In this document: positions 7,781 to 15,292 of the stretch, in pieces
How positions within the stretch are numbered: position 1 is the stretch's first letter
How the letters are laid out: each line of letters starts with the position of its first letter
Assembly (NCBI RefSeq): GCF_000367525.1
Contig: NZ_HF570956.1
Coordinates: 300,721-364,720 of the forward strand
Length of the DNA stretch: 64,000 nucleotides
Reading direction: 5' to 3'
DNA from: Phycicoccus elongatus Lp2
GTDB taxonomy: Bacteria > Actinomycetota > Actinomycetes > Actinomycetales > Dermatophilaceae
Program-made: the position numbers and the translations under genes
The notes under the pieces: model-generated
Seen by the model: only the letters and a program-made list of their open reading frames with translations
Told to the model about the DNA's origin: nothing
Databases searched by the model: none

Positions 7781-9244
7781 ATGACCTCCTATGACAGCAG
7801 TTCATCCGGTGCCGCTGATGCGCCCGCATCGCCGGCCTCCAGTGCGCCCGCCCAGGACAACCCGAAGCGCGCCGTGCCGGTGCTGCTCGGCCTCTTCGTC
7901 TTCTCCCTGATCGTCGACTCGGCCTTCCGCTTCACGTCCAAGCCGATCGCCGACGACCTCGGCCTCTCGGTCACGACCGTCAGTCTGCAGACGACGCTGG
8001 CGGGCATCATCATTGGCGTCGGTGCGGTGGTCTACGCGACCCTCGCCGACTCGATCAGCATGCGCAAGATCCTCCTCGCGGCGATCGCCATGATCTGTGC
8101 CGGCTCGCTCATCGGCTTCGCCTTCCGCGAGAACTGGTCGATGATCCTCACTGGTCGGATCATCCAGACGTCCGGTCTGGCCGCCGCCGAAACGCTCTAC
8201 GTCATCTACGTGACGAAGTATCTCTCCAAGGAGGATCGCCGCACCTACCTCGGGTTCTCCACCAGCGCCTTCCAGCTCGCCATGCTCGTCGGCATCCTGA
8301 CCACGGGCTACATCTCCACCTACATCAGCTGGAGCGTGCTCTTCCTCGTCCCGCTGCTCTCGGTGCTCGCCGTGCCCAGCGTCCTGAAGACCGTGCCGGA
8401 CCACCAGCTCAGCGGGTCCCGCCTGGACGTCTTCGGCATCGTGCTCATCGCGGCGCTCGCGACCAACGTGATGCTCTTCCTGCAGAACTTCAACTGGTGG
8501 TTCATGGTGCCGGTCGTCATCTCGATCGCGCTGCTGTGGTGGCACATCTCCTCGCACACCAACGTCCTGGTCGACCGGGCCTTCTTCGCCGACCGGCGGT
8601 ATGTGTCGATGTTGCTCGTCGTCTTCATCCTCTATTCGGTGCAGCTCGCCTACATCTTCATGTTCCCGTTCATGGTGTCCGAGCTCTACGGGATCTCCTT
8701 CGACAACATCTCCCTGCTGACCGTGCCGGGTTATGCGTGCGCCGTCGTCGTGGGTGCCTTGAGCGGCAAGATCGGTGAGCGCCTCTCGGTGCGGTCCACG
8801 ATCACGCTGGCGATGGTGCTCATCGTGGCCTCGCTGCTGATCCCGGCGGTGTTCGTCACGACGTCCGTGGTGCCCTTCGTCCTCTCGATGGTCGTCTTCG
8901 GGTCCGGGTTCGCCCTGATGTACGCGCCGTTGGTGGCGACGGCCATCCGCGAGATCACGCCGGAGCGCTCCGGCGTGGCCATCGGGTTCTACAACCTCAC
9001 GATCAACGTCGCCGTCTCGGTCGGGATCGCCTACACCGCCAAGTTGCTCGACCTCAAGCCGTCCCTGTTCGACGGCATCGTCAGCACGCCCGACGGCTTC
9101 GACCCGAGCTTCTCGAACGTCCTGGTCATCGTCGCCGTCGTCGCGCTTTTGGGTCTGGTGGTCTATCGGGTCGCCTCGTCGCTGCTGGCTCGCGCCGACC
9201 GTGCGGCCGGCCGCCCGGTCGAGACCGCTGCGCTCGACGGCTGA
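7781..9244 (+). CDS. MFS transporter, DHA2-like
   Basis: 487-residue major facilitator with about 14 hydrophobic segments, the count of the DHA2 drug/proton antiporter branch. A Ser/Ala/Pro-rich tail of 27 residues precedes the first helix. Landmarks are the helix 2-3 loop ADSISMRK, the GRIIQTSG region of motif C type, and a late ITPERSGVAIGFYNL. It starts 48 bases after deoC with no terminator between, so it may be cotranscribed and might move a deoxynucleoside or product, but sequence alone fits drug efflux equally well. A hairpin follows. Confidence 0.8.
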   Translation: MTSYDSSSSGAADAPASPASSAPAQDNPKRAVPVLLGLFVFSLIVDSAFRFTSKPIADDLGLSVTTVSLQTTLAGIIIGVGAVVYATLADSISMRKILLAAIAMICAGSLIGFAFRENWSMILTGRIIQTSGLAAAETLYVIYVTKYLSKEDRRTYLGFSTSAFQLAMLVGILTTGYISTYISWSVLFLVPLLSVLAVPSVLKTVPDHQLSGSRLDVFGIVLIAALATNVMLFLQNFNWWFMVPVVISIALLWWHISSHTNVLVDRAFFADRRYVSMLLVVFILYSVQLAYIFMFPFMVSELYGISFDNISLLTVPGYACAVVVGALSGKIGERLSVRSTITLAMVLIVASLLIPAVFVTTSVVPFVLSMVVFGSGFALMYAPLVATAIREITPERSGVAIGFYNLTINVAVSVGIAYTAKLLDLKPSLFDGIVSTPDGFDPSFSNVLVIVAVVALLGLVVYRVASSLLARADRAAGRPVETAALDG

Positions 9245-9274
9245 CGCCCTCGATCGCCGCACCCGCCCGACGTC

Positions 9275-9302
9275 GGGGCCCTCGCCAGGGGGTGAGGGCC
9301 CC
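9275..9302 (+). terminator. GC hairpin after MFS gene
   Basis: A perfect 9-bp stem, GGGGCCCTC (9275-9283) with GAGGGCCCC (9294-9302), 30 bases after the transporter stop. Confidence 0.75.
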
Positions 9303-9331
9303 TATGTCTGGAGCGCACGCCCTGACGTGAA

Positions 9332-9345
9332 TACGTGATGACGTA
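9332..9345. promoter_or_regulatory. Candidate ArsR-type operator
   Basis: The short inverted repeat TACGT-N4-ACGTA lies 12 bases before the ATG of an ArsR-type gene, within a run of related TGACGT/TACGTGA words from 9323. Such placement is usual for autorepression, but the site is short. Confidence 0.35.
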
Positions 9346-9356
9346 ATCATCGACAC

Positions 9357-10271
9357 ATGACCAAGGACGTCCTGGCCGACCTCGAACGCAGACTCGCCCG
9401 CCTCGAGGCTCGCGTGGAGGGGTCCGTGGGGCCACCGGCATCTCACCGGACCGGCCCCCTGGCGCCCGACGCCGAGACATTCTGGGCGCGCAACGGATTG
9501 ATCGAGCGCCATGCCACGGCCGAGCACTCCGCGACACCAGCCGGGGCCGTCATGATCCTCGGGGCGATCGATCTGCCGGCCGGCCAGCAGGCCCAGTGGC
9601 AGGAGGGCGCAGCCGCCGAGGACCTCCTCGACGACCCGTGGGAGCTGGCTGCGGACGCACTCCAGGCGCTCGGCCACCCGGTGCGACTGCGCCTGCTCCA
9701 GGAGGTGCTGCGTGGGCGCGCCACCGCACGCGACCTGGCCGACCTCGAGGGCCTCGGCACGACCGGGCAGGTCTATCACCACCTGCGCCAACTCGTGGCT
9801 GCCGGGTGGCTGCGCGCCCGGGCCGGCGGACAGCACGAGGTGCCCGCCGAGCGACTCGTCCCGCTGCTGACGACGATCGTGGGAGCCCGACGATGTCCTC
9901 GCTCAAGCGCACCGTCGCGTCCCTGCAGGGGTGGTGTACCCGCCTCTTCCTTCTTGGCATCGTCCTCGCCCCTGGTCCTGGACGTGCCCTTCTGGATCGA
10001 CCTCCCGGCGCTGGCCGTCCTGCTCACCCTGTCTCTCGTCCGGGCCCCGCGGCGCGACGACCACCCGCCGGTGGCCGTGGCTTGCCCCTCACCGGGCGCT
10101 GGGCCGCACTCAACTCTCCCGCCGACACGGTGCCGAGTCACGGCATACGGGCTTATGGCCAAGCGTTCGCGATCGACATCGCCCACCCGCGCCCCGCGGA
10201 CTTCTCCACGCGGATCAGCTGGGGCCTGCGGCAACGTAGGGACTCGACGTCGTCCACGCGCCACGAGGTGA
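9357..10271 (+). CDS. ArsR-type winged-helix regulator with lost stop
   Basis: The first ~178 codons are a convincing HTH regulator: an N-terminal coiled coil LERRLARLEARVEG, then LQALGHPVRLRLLQEVLRGRATARDLADL and TTGQVYHHLRQLVAAGWL, ending LLTTIVGARR near 9892. The frame then runs on for some 120 low-complexity Pro/Arg/Ser codons that belong to other frames. The next gene starts ATGTCC exactly where an ATGA overlap would be expected, so one substitution (TGA to TGT) could have removed the stop. The protein may be functional with a junk tail. Confidence 0.65.
   Translation: MTKDVLADLERRLARLEARVEGSVGPPASHRTGPLAPDAETFWARNGLIERHATAEHSATPAGAVMILGAIDLPAGQQAQWQEGAAAEDLLDDPWELAADALQALGHPVRLRLLQEVLRGRATARDLADLEGLGTTGQVYHHLRQLVAAGWLRARAGGQHEVPAERLVPLLTTIVGARRCPRSSAPSRPCRGGVPASSFLASSSPLVLDVPFWIDLPALAVLLTLSLVRAPRRDDHPPVAVACPSPGAGPHSTLPPTRCRVTAYGLMAKRSRSTSPTRAPRTSPRGSAGACGNVGTRRRPRATR
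9892..10056 (+). pseudogene. Frameshifted small membrane protein
   Basis: From ATG 9892 the reading MSSLKRTVASLQGW continues for about 20 codons, then sense moves to another frame, where DVPFWIDLPALAVLLTLSLVRAP makes a good membrane helix. A regulator followed by a short membrane protein is a common actinobacterial pair, so this looks like a broken partner of the ArsR-type gene. Confidence 0.45.
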
Positions 10272-10302
10272 GGACGAGGCGCGAGGTGGTCAGGACGACG
10301 GC
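10231..10302 (-). pseudogene. Possible GNAT N-terminal scrap
   Basis: About 24 codons read VVLTTSRLVLTSWRVDDVESL, close to the start of RimJ-type GNAT acetyltransferases. Nothing recognisable follows. The stretch 10060-10550 otherwise shows no gene I can support. Confidence 0.25.
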
Positions 10303-10552
10303 ACGCTGCAGTCGGTCCGGCTCAGGCTCCACGTCCAGAAGTCTCGCAGGCCCTGGTCGCGCCGCGGCGCCACGCATGGGGGCCAACCGACGCTCGTCCG
10401 TGAACCGCACGCTCAGCATCGTGGCGCGCCAGCGGATCGCAACCACTCGGACGTCGGCAAAGTCAGTTTGCGCCGCCGCCGCAGGTGACGATCATGGGCT
10501 GGCGAACGTCACCTCGACCGAGTCGACCACTGGTGCGCCGGGCCCTGATGTC

Positions 10553-11431
10553 GTGACGAAGTTGCTTGCCGATCAGGCTCCGCACCTGGCCGACCTGCCC
10601 GTCCGAGCGAGCAGTGCATCAGGCAGCAGCAACTGGGTCTTTCGCCTGGGGGACGAGATGGCCGTGCGGTTGCCCCGAGCGGACCGGTACGTCCCTGACC
10701 TCCTCAAGGAGATCCGCTGGCTGCCCCACCTCGCCCCCCACCTGGCCGCGCCCGTTCCTGAAGTCATCGCCTCCGGTGACGCGACCCGGGCGTTCCCTCG
10801 CCCCTGGGCGGTCCTGTCCTGGATTCCCGGCAAATCGCCGGGAACGCTGGACCAGGTGCAGCAGGCAAGACTTGCCCAGAGCCTCGGCGTCTTCCTGCAG
10901 AGCCTCCACGCAGTCGAGACGACCAGCGCCCCGCACGGCGCCGACGCGTGGGGATACCGGTGTGGCGAGCCGGTCACGGACGTGATCGACGGCTGGGCCG
11001 AGCAGGCGGCAACGGACCTGGCGGACCTCTTCGACCCGGATCGCGTCCGCGAAGCCTGGCGTCGGCTTCGCCGAGTCCCGCCCGCCACCCAACCCGCGTG
11101 TTGGGTGCACACCGACCTGTCCGCCGAGAACCTCCTCACCCACCGCGACGGACGCCTAGCAGGAGTGATCGACTTCGGCGGCATCGGCATCGGCGACCGG
11201 TCCGTGGACCTGCTGTACGCGTGGAGCCTGCTCGATGCACCAGCTCGTGACCGCCTGCGCGTCGCGTCCGGGTCGGACGAGGCCACCTGGGTCAGAGCCC
11301 GAGCCTGGGCCTTCGTCGGGCCTGGACTCGCGACCATCGCCCAATATCGCCACACCATGCCTGCCAGAACGAGCCGCCTGATCGCCATGGTCGAGGCCGT
11401 TGCGGGCGAGGTTGATGTCGACCTGCGTTGA
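10553..11431 (+). CDS. Aminoglycoside phosphotransferase-family kinase
   Basis: About 292-residue protein-kinase-like small-molecule kinase (APH/choline kinase fold). The N-lobe has SSNWVFRLGDEMAVRLP with the ATP-site Lys replaced by Arg, common in this branch. The catalytic loop is WVHTDLSAENLL and the metal-binding loop is VIDFGGIGIGD. A hinge with VLSWIPG is present. No good ATG or RBS is visible: GTG 10553 is the nearest in-frame start, though relatives begin a few residues earlier. It sits alone between decayed genes and IS debris, which suggests acquired DNA. Actual drug resistance cannot be claimed. Confidence 0.75.
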   Translation: MTKLLADQAPHLADLPVRASSASGSSNWVFRLGDEMAVRLPRADRYVPDLLKEIRWLPHLAPHLAAPVPEVIASGDATRAFPRPWAVLSWIPGKSPGTLDQVQQARLAQSLGVFLQSLHAVETTSAPHGADAWGYRCGEPVTDVIDGWAEQAATDLADLFDPDRVREAWRRLRRVPPATQPACWVHTDLSAENLLTHRDGRLAGVIDFGGIGIGDRSVDLLYAWSLLDAPARDRLRVASGSDEATWVRARAWAFVGPGLATIAQYRHTMPARTSRLIAMVEAVAGEVDVDLR

Positions 11432-11548
11432 CCTGAGATGCCCGGATGTCGGCCACGGGCATACGTCGATGCCGTTGGCGTCGGCTGCGCGGAGCGATAC
11501 CCGTACTGAATCGCCCCGGGTCTGGTGGAGGCTCTCAATCCATGGAGG

Positions 11549-11818
11549 ATGAGAGTCATGGCAGCACCCAAGAAGTACAGCGATGAGTTGCGTGAGCGCG
11601 CGACGCGGATGGCTGTGGAGTTGAGGCAGGACCCGGCGACCAGGCCAGGTGCGATTTCTCGAGTAGCCGGCCAGCTCGGTATGCACCCCGAGACGTTGCG
11701 CAACTGGGTCCGGCAAGCCGAGGTCGACGGCGGCACCCGGGCGGGCACCACGACCAGTGACGCGCAGCGGTTGGTGGAGTTGGAGCGGGAGAACCGTGAA
11801 CTGCGTCGGGCCAACCAC
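11549..11818 (+). mobile_element. IS3-family orfA remnant
   Basis: The left part of an IS3-type element: a TGAATCGCCCCGG end-like sequence at about 11507, then an orfA starting MRVMAAPKKYSDELRERATRMAVE with HTH and leucine-zipper helix LVELERENRELRRAN. After this the frame enters unrelated DNA, and orfB with its DDE domain is absent, so the element is dead. Confidence 0.75.
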
Positions 11819-11827
11819 ATGGCGGAT

Positions 11828-12156
11828 TCAAGCGGTGGGCGCAAAGAACTCTGCGAGTTCTCTGATGGTGTCAGATAGCCCAGCGTCTTGCGGGGGCGTC
11901 CGTTGAGGCTGTCCTGGATCGCGTCCAACTCCTCGCGGCTGACCGTGCTCAGGTCGGTGCCTTTGGGCAGGTACTGGCGCAGCAGGCCGTTGGTGTTCTC
12001 GTTGCTCCCCCGCTGCCAGGGCGAGTGGGGATCGCAGAAGTAGATCGGGATTCCTGTGGCGATGGTGAACGCGGCGTGCTTGGACATCTCCGCGCCTTGG
12101 TCCCAGGTGATCGTTCGGATCAACGAGGACGGCAGCTTGCTGATTGCGGCGCACAT
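11828..12156 (-). mobile_element. IS30-family transposase C-terminal remnant
   Basis: About 105 codons of an IS30 transposase: WDQGAEM carries the second Asp, YFCDPHSPWQRGSNENTNGLLRQYLPKG carries the Glu, and the terminal NGRPRKTLGY is intact. A frameshift near 11870 moves the natural ending (LAEFFAPTA stop) into another frame. The N-terminal half is missing at 12157. It abuts the IS3 fragment, suggesting insertion followed by deletion. Confidence 0.8.
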
Positions 12157-12206
12157 CGCGGCCTACGGATGGTCGAGGTCATCCCGCCGGACCGGGAGGC
12201 GGTCGG

Positions 12207-12377
12207 CGACCGGCCCTCGTGGAGTGGACCGAGCTGTCGGGGCACCTGCCGCGCGTGCAGGCGGCACTGCGTGCCCACGCGACCCAGGTGACGGTCGACG
12301 GGGCGGATGTCGTGCACGTCGGCGGTCAGCGCGAGCCGATCGTCACGCGCGTGGGCCTGCGGCCGGTCGCGACCTGA
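12207..12377 (+). pseudogene. 3' remnant resembling a PIG-L deacetylase
   Basis: About 56 codons reading LVEWTELSGHLPRVQAAL, then AHATQVTV and GGQREPIVTRVGL, and a normal stop. The AL-AHATQV stretch followed by a short beta end resembles the C-terminus of MshB/LmbE-type PIG-L deacetylases. The left side is cut where the IS30 remnant begins. The family call is tentative. Confidence 0.35.
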
Positions 12378-12475
12378 AGACGGCGCCTGTCCAACACTCA
12401 GGGTCACCCTGAGCGGTCCCTGATCCGACCCGGATCTCGGTGCTGATCGCCGACCTCGCGTGGCGTGGCGCCCAT

Positions 12476-12508
12476 AGCGTTCCCTTCCCATACCTGGAAA
12501 GGAACGCT
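12476..12508 (+). promoter_or_regulatory. Hairpin covering the RBS of the CPBP gene
   Basis: AGCGTTCCCTTCC (12476-12488) pairs with GGAAAGGAACGCT (12496-12508), one mismatch, 7-nt loop, ending two bases before ATG 12511. The right arm contains the Shine-Dalgarno GGAAAGGA, so the fold would hide it. Confidence 0.6.
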
Positions 12509-12510
12509 TC

Positions 12511-13326
12511 ATGTCCCCATCCGCCGCCCCTGGCCTCGGCGAGAACAGTTCGGGCGCAGACCGTCGCCCGGAGACAATCCCTCAATACTCGGCGGGCCGC
12601 ATCCTCGGCCTGTGGGCGGCCGTCACCGCACCGATGGGGCTGTTGGCCTTCGTCGTGGCCCCCTTGATGGCTCCGCATGTCGGGCTGCACCGCGGCCTCC
12701 TGCACTGGATCCTCATGGTCGTGGGCATGGCGTGGCAGTGCGTCCTCTCGATCATGCTCCTTCGACGGGAAGGACCCATGGACTGGGTGGCGGTGCGACA
12801 GCGCATCTGGCTCAACGGTCCCCGGGATCCCGGCACCGGTCAGGCACGCGCACGCCTGTGGTGGTGGGTCGTTCCCGCCATCGCAGCCAACGTTCTTCTC
12901 GGCTTCGCCGCCGATCCACTCGTCTCCCTGTGGTCACGACTGACCGGGCTGGAGGAGCCCGCGTGGGCCAGCATCACTGCACTGGCGCAACCGGAGTTCG
13001 TCGGTCAGTGGTGGATCGTGGGTCTCGCCCTCGTCAGTTCCGCCTTCAACTACGTGCTCGGTGAGGAGCTCTTCTTCCGCGGGATCCTCCTGCCCCGGAT
13101 GGAGAAGGCCTTCGGACGGTGGGACTGGGTCGTCAACACGCTGCTCTTCGGGCTCTACCACGTGCACAAGATCTGGTTCTGGCCGGCGATGGTGATGAGT
13201 TCATTCGGCATCGTCTGGGCGGCCCGGCGCTACCGGAGCCTGTGGATGTCGATCGCCGTCCACGGTGTGGAGAGCCTCTTCGTCATCGTGGTCCTCGCAG
13301 TCGTCGCCGGCTGGTGGATGCCCTGA
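12511..13326 (+). CDS. CPBP family intramembrane metalloprotease
   Basis: 271-residue membrane protein with seven or eight helices. CPBP active-site boxes are complete: GEELFFRGILLPRM, then FGLYHVHKIWFW and a final IAVHGVESLF. The start ATG 12511 follows GGAAAGGAACGCTTC. It is a second, unrelated CPBP protein compared with the one at the window start. In bacteria such proteases are linked to bacteriocin immunity, signal processing or membrane stress; nothing nearby decides which. The RBS lies in a hairpin. Confidence 0.9.
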   Translation: MSPSAAPGLGENSSGADRRPETIPQYSAGRILGLWAAVTAPMGLLAFVVAPLMAPHVGLHRGLLHWILMVVGMAWQCVLSIMLLRREGPMDWVAVRQRIWLNGPRDPGTGQARARLWWWVVPAIAANVLLGFAADPLVSLWSRLTGLEEPAWASITALAQPEFVGQWWIVGLALVSSAFNYVLGEELFFRGILLPRMEKAFGRWDWVVNTLLFGLYHVHKIWFWPAMVMSSFGIVWAARRYRSLWMSIAVHGVESLFVIVVLAVVAGWWMP

Positions 13327-13536
13327 GCTGCGCAGGACGCAAGGGTTCACGTCTCATGGGGCTGGAGGGACTACGCGAGCATGACAAGGATGCCGCGCCC
13401 CCCTCGGTCGCTACCCCTCGCAACGGGGCAGCCATGGCCCTGGCCGGCCGCGCGGCATACGGATCAGGTCGCGGCGGATGGGATGGCGAGGGGAGCGCGG
13501 GACGAGAGAAGAGCGGGTTGTGTGTGCGCACGAGGA

Positions 13537-13582
13537 ATTCACGGATCGTGCGCGGGAAGGGGTTTGAGCACGATCCGTGAAT
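13537..13582. terminator. Perfect 15-bp hairpin between convergent genes
   Basis: ATTCACGGATCGTGC at 13537-13551 is repeated inverted without mismatch at 13568-13582, with a 16-nt loop. It lies between the CPBP stop and the stop of the opposite epimerase gene, so a two-way terminator is the simplest reading. The rest of 13327-13623 shows no gene. Confidence 0.6.
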
Positions 13583-13623
13583 CCGCCCCGGCACGCACCC
13601 GTCCGGTGGCCGGCATGGCGACG

Positions 13624-14598
13624 TTAGGCCTCACTCAGGTTTCGGAGCCGATGCTCGTCGTCGCTGGTAAGTCCGGTGTGGCGTGGCTCGCTTCGTTCCT
13701 GCTCGTAGTTAAGCGCGGCTGTCAGGGTCTGCTCCAGCGGGCGCGTGTCCAGCCCTCGGGCTCGTGCTCGCGTGGTGTCAAGGGTCGCGAAGTAGCGCCA
13801 GGACGGGTCGTCGATCCACAGGGGAAGTGAAGAAGGCCCCATCCACGAGGAGATCCCGGCCTCCTTCAGAGCGTCGTCAGGAACAGCCATGGCTGGGACC
13901 GAGCTCCCGGCCACGGATTGCGCAAGAGCCAGAACAGCGCTCAGCGTTGTCGTGACACCGGTGGCGTTGAAGGTGCCAACCGTTCGCTGCTCCGCACAGG
14001 TGAGCAGCCAAGCAGCGAGATCCTCGACATCGATGAGAGCGACGGGGAAGCTGAGGTCGGGCGGGACGAAGACTTCGGGACCAGAAGGATTGGCGAATCG
14101 CCAGGGGTAGTAGCCGCTGCGACCGGACCAGTCGCCGGCCCCGCCGATGAGCCCCGATCGGATGATCGTGTGGCTGGGATAGCGAGCACGCACGGCGTCT
14201 TCGCAGGCCACCTTGGCCGACCCGTACTCCGTCATGTCTGCCATGACGTCGCCCCCCAAGGGCTCCACGGTGGGACTGTCCTCGTCTTGCTCGAGACGGT
14301 CGAAAGCCCTGTAGACGTTCAGCGAAGAAACGAAGACCCAGTGAGTCGCATCCAGCTCCCGAACTGCTCTGCGGGCCTGGCCCGGTTGCCGCGTCAGATC
14401 AATCACGGAGTCCCAACGATGCCGTGACACCACCGACAGCGCATCGTCGCGCTCACGATCCCGCGAGATGAAGGCGGCCCCGTCAGGCACCTCCGCGCTA
14501 CCCCGCGCCAAGCAGGTCAGGTCATGGCCTCGAGCAATCGCCTGACTCGCAATGGCACTCCCCAAGAACACCGTTCCACCGAGCAAGAGGATCTTCAC
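13624..14598 (-). CDS. NAD-dependent epimerase/dehydratase
   Basis: 324-residue short-chain dehydrogenase of the extended (epimerase) type. The Rossmann motif KILLLGGTVFLGSAIA is at the N-terminus, and the YxxxK pair is in YGSAKVACEDAV. A substrate region with RSGLIGGAGDWSGRSGYYPWR follows, as in reductases annotated near isoflavone or nucleotide-sugar enzymes. GTG 14598 is chosen because the Rossmann strand starts there and GGTGGAGGA lies just before it. Substrate unknown. 14599-14987 upstream carries no gene I can support. Confidence 0.75.
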   Translation of the reverse strand: MKILLLGGTVFLGSAIASQAIARGHDLTCLARGSAEVPDGAAFISRDRERDDALSVVSRHRWDSVIDLTRQPGQARRAVRELDATHWVFVSSLNVYRAFDRLEQDEDSPTVEPLGGDVMADMTEYGSAKVACEDAVRARYPSHTIIRSGLIGGAGDWSGRSGYYPWRFANPSGPEVFVPPDLSFPVALIDVEDLAAWLLTCAEQRTVGTFNATGVTTTLSAVLALAQSVAGSSVPAMAVPDDALKEAGISSWMGPSSLPLWIDDPSWRYFATLDTTRARARGLDTRPLEQTLTAALNYEQERSEPRHTGLTSDDEHRLRNLSEA

Positions 14599-14987
14599 GT
14601 CCTCCACCTTCCGGCCTCCCTGCCCGGGTCGCAAGCATGATCGCTGTGGGCGGACGCCTGCACCCCGGCACTGAACGGACTTGTGACCCCGACCCTGGGC
14701 AGGAGGCCCGAGCCCAGCCGAGTCGAGCCGGGAGCTACTCGATCGCCTCGTCCGCGCTCCGCGCTCTCTCGACCCAGATGATTCACAAGTCAGCGAACTC
14801 AACGCCTTCATCGCCCACCTCACTCACCTGAGCTAGACCATGGCGGCGGGGGCCAGACTCGCAGTCGAATCGCTACTGCTGGGCGACGAACGCGCGTAGC
14901 GAGACCGTGGGAGACCACGCCGACGAACGACCAGCCTGCTTGGATCCGAGGCGGCCAACGAGTGGACAAGACCTGGTGAACAGAGAC

Positions 14988-15038
14988 ACATAACGTGATG
15001 TGCAGTCCGACGGCCCTGTCACAACCTCTGGACATACC
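14988..15038. repeat. Truncated right end of a further array element
   Basis: This stretch matches the inner part of the right end at 36040-36072: ACATAACGTGA, then CAGTCCGACG and CCCTGTCA in the same order. The outermost ~60 bp, which would end GCATCTCGACA, are missing, and an intact left end follows at 15039. It looks like the worn right end of a sixth element once lying to the left. Confidence 0.6.
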
Positions 15039-15130
15039 TGTCGAGATGCAGCTAAGACTGCACGATGTCGTGCTGGGTACTCTGCACAACTCGGCCCGTC
15101 GGCTGGGGCCTTGCAAGATCGCCTTCGAGC
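15039..15130 (+). repeat. Left transposon end, element 1
   Basis: Starts TGTCGAGATGCAGC. Inside are AGACTGCACGA, TACTCTGCACA and an inverted-type CTTGCAAGATCGCC, spaced as TnsB/TniA-binding repeats are in Tn7 and Tn5053 ends. 15131-15292 shows nothing further. Confidence 0.7.
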
Positions 15131-15292
15131 AACCGGGGAGCGTCTACGTACTCTATGCGCTCTATGCGCGGCAGAAGAGTGCGTTCCTCGCAGCCAACTC
15201 GCCGTCGTGAACGACCTGCGAATAGTCGCCGGGGTGACAGTCCGCCAACGGTTCTTCTGGCCTGACGCGCCAGTCCTCAAGGTTGCTGAGCG

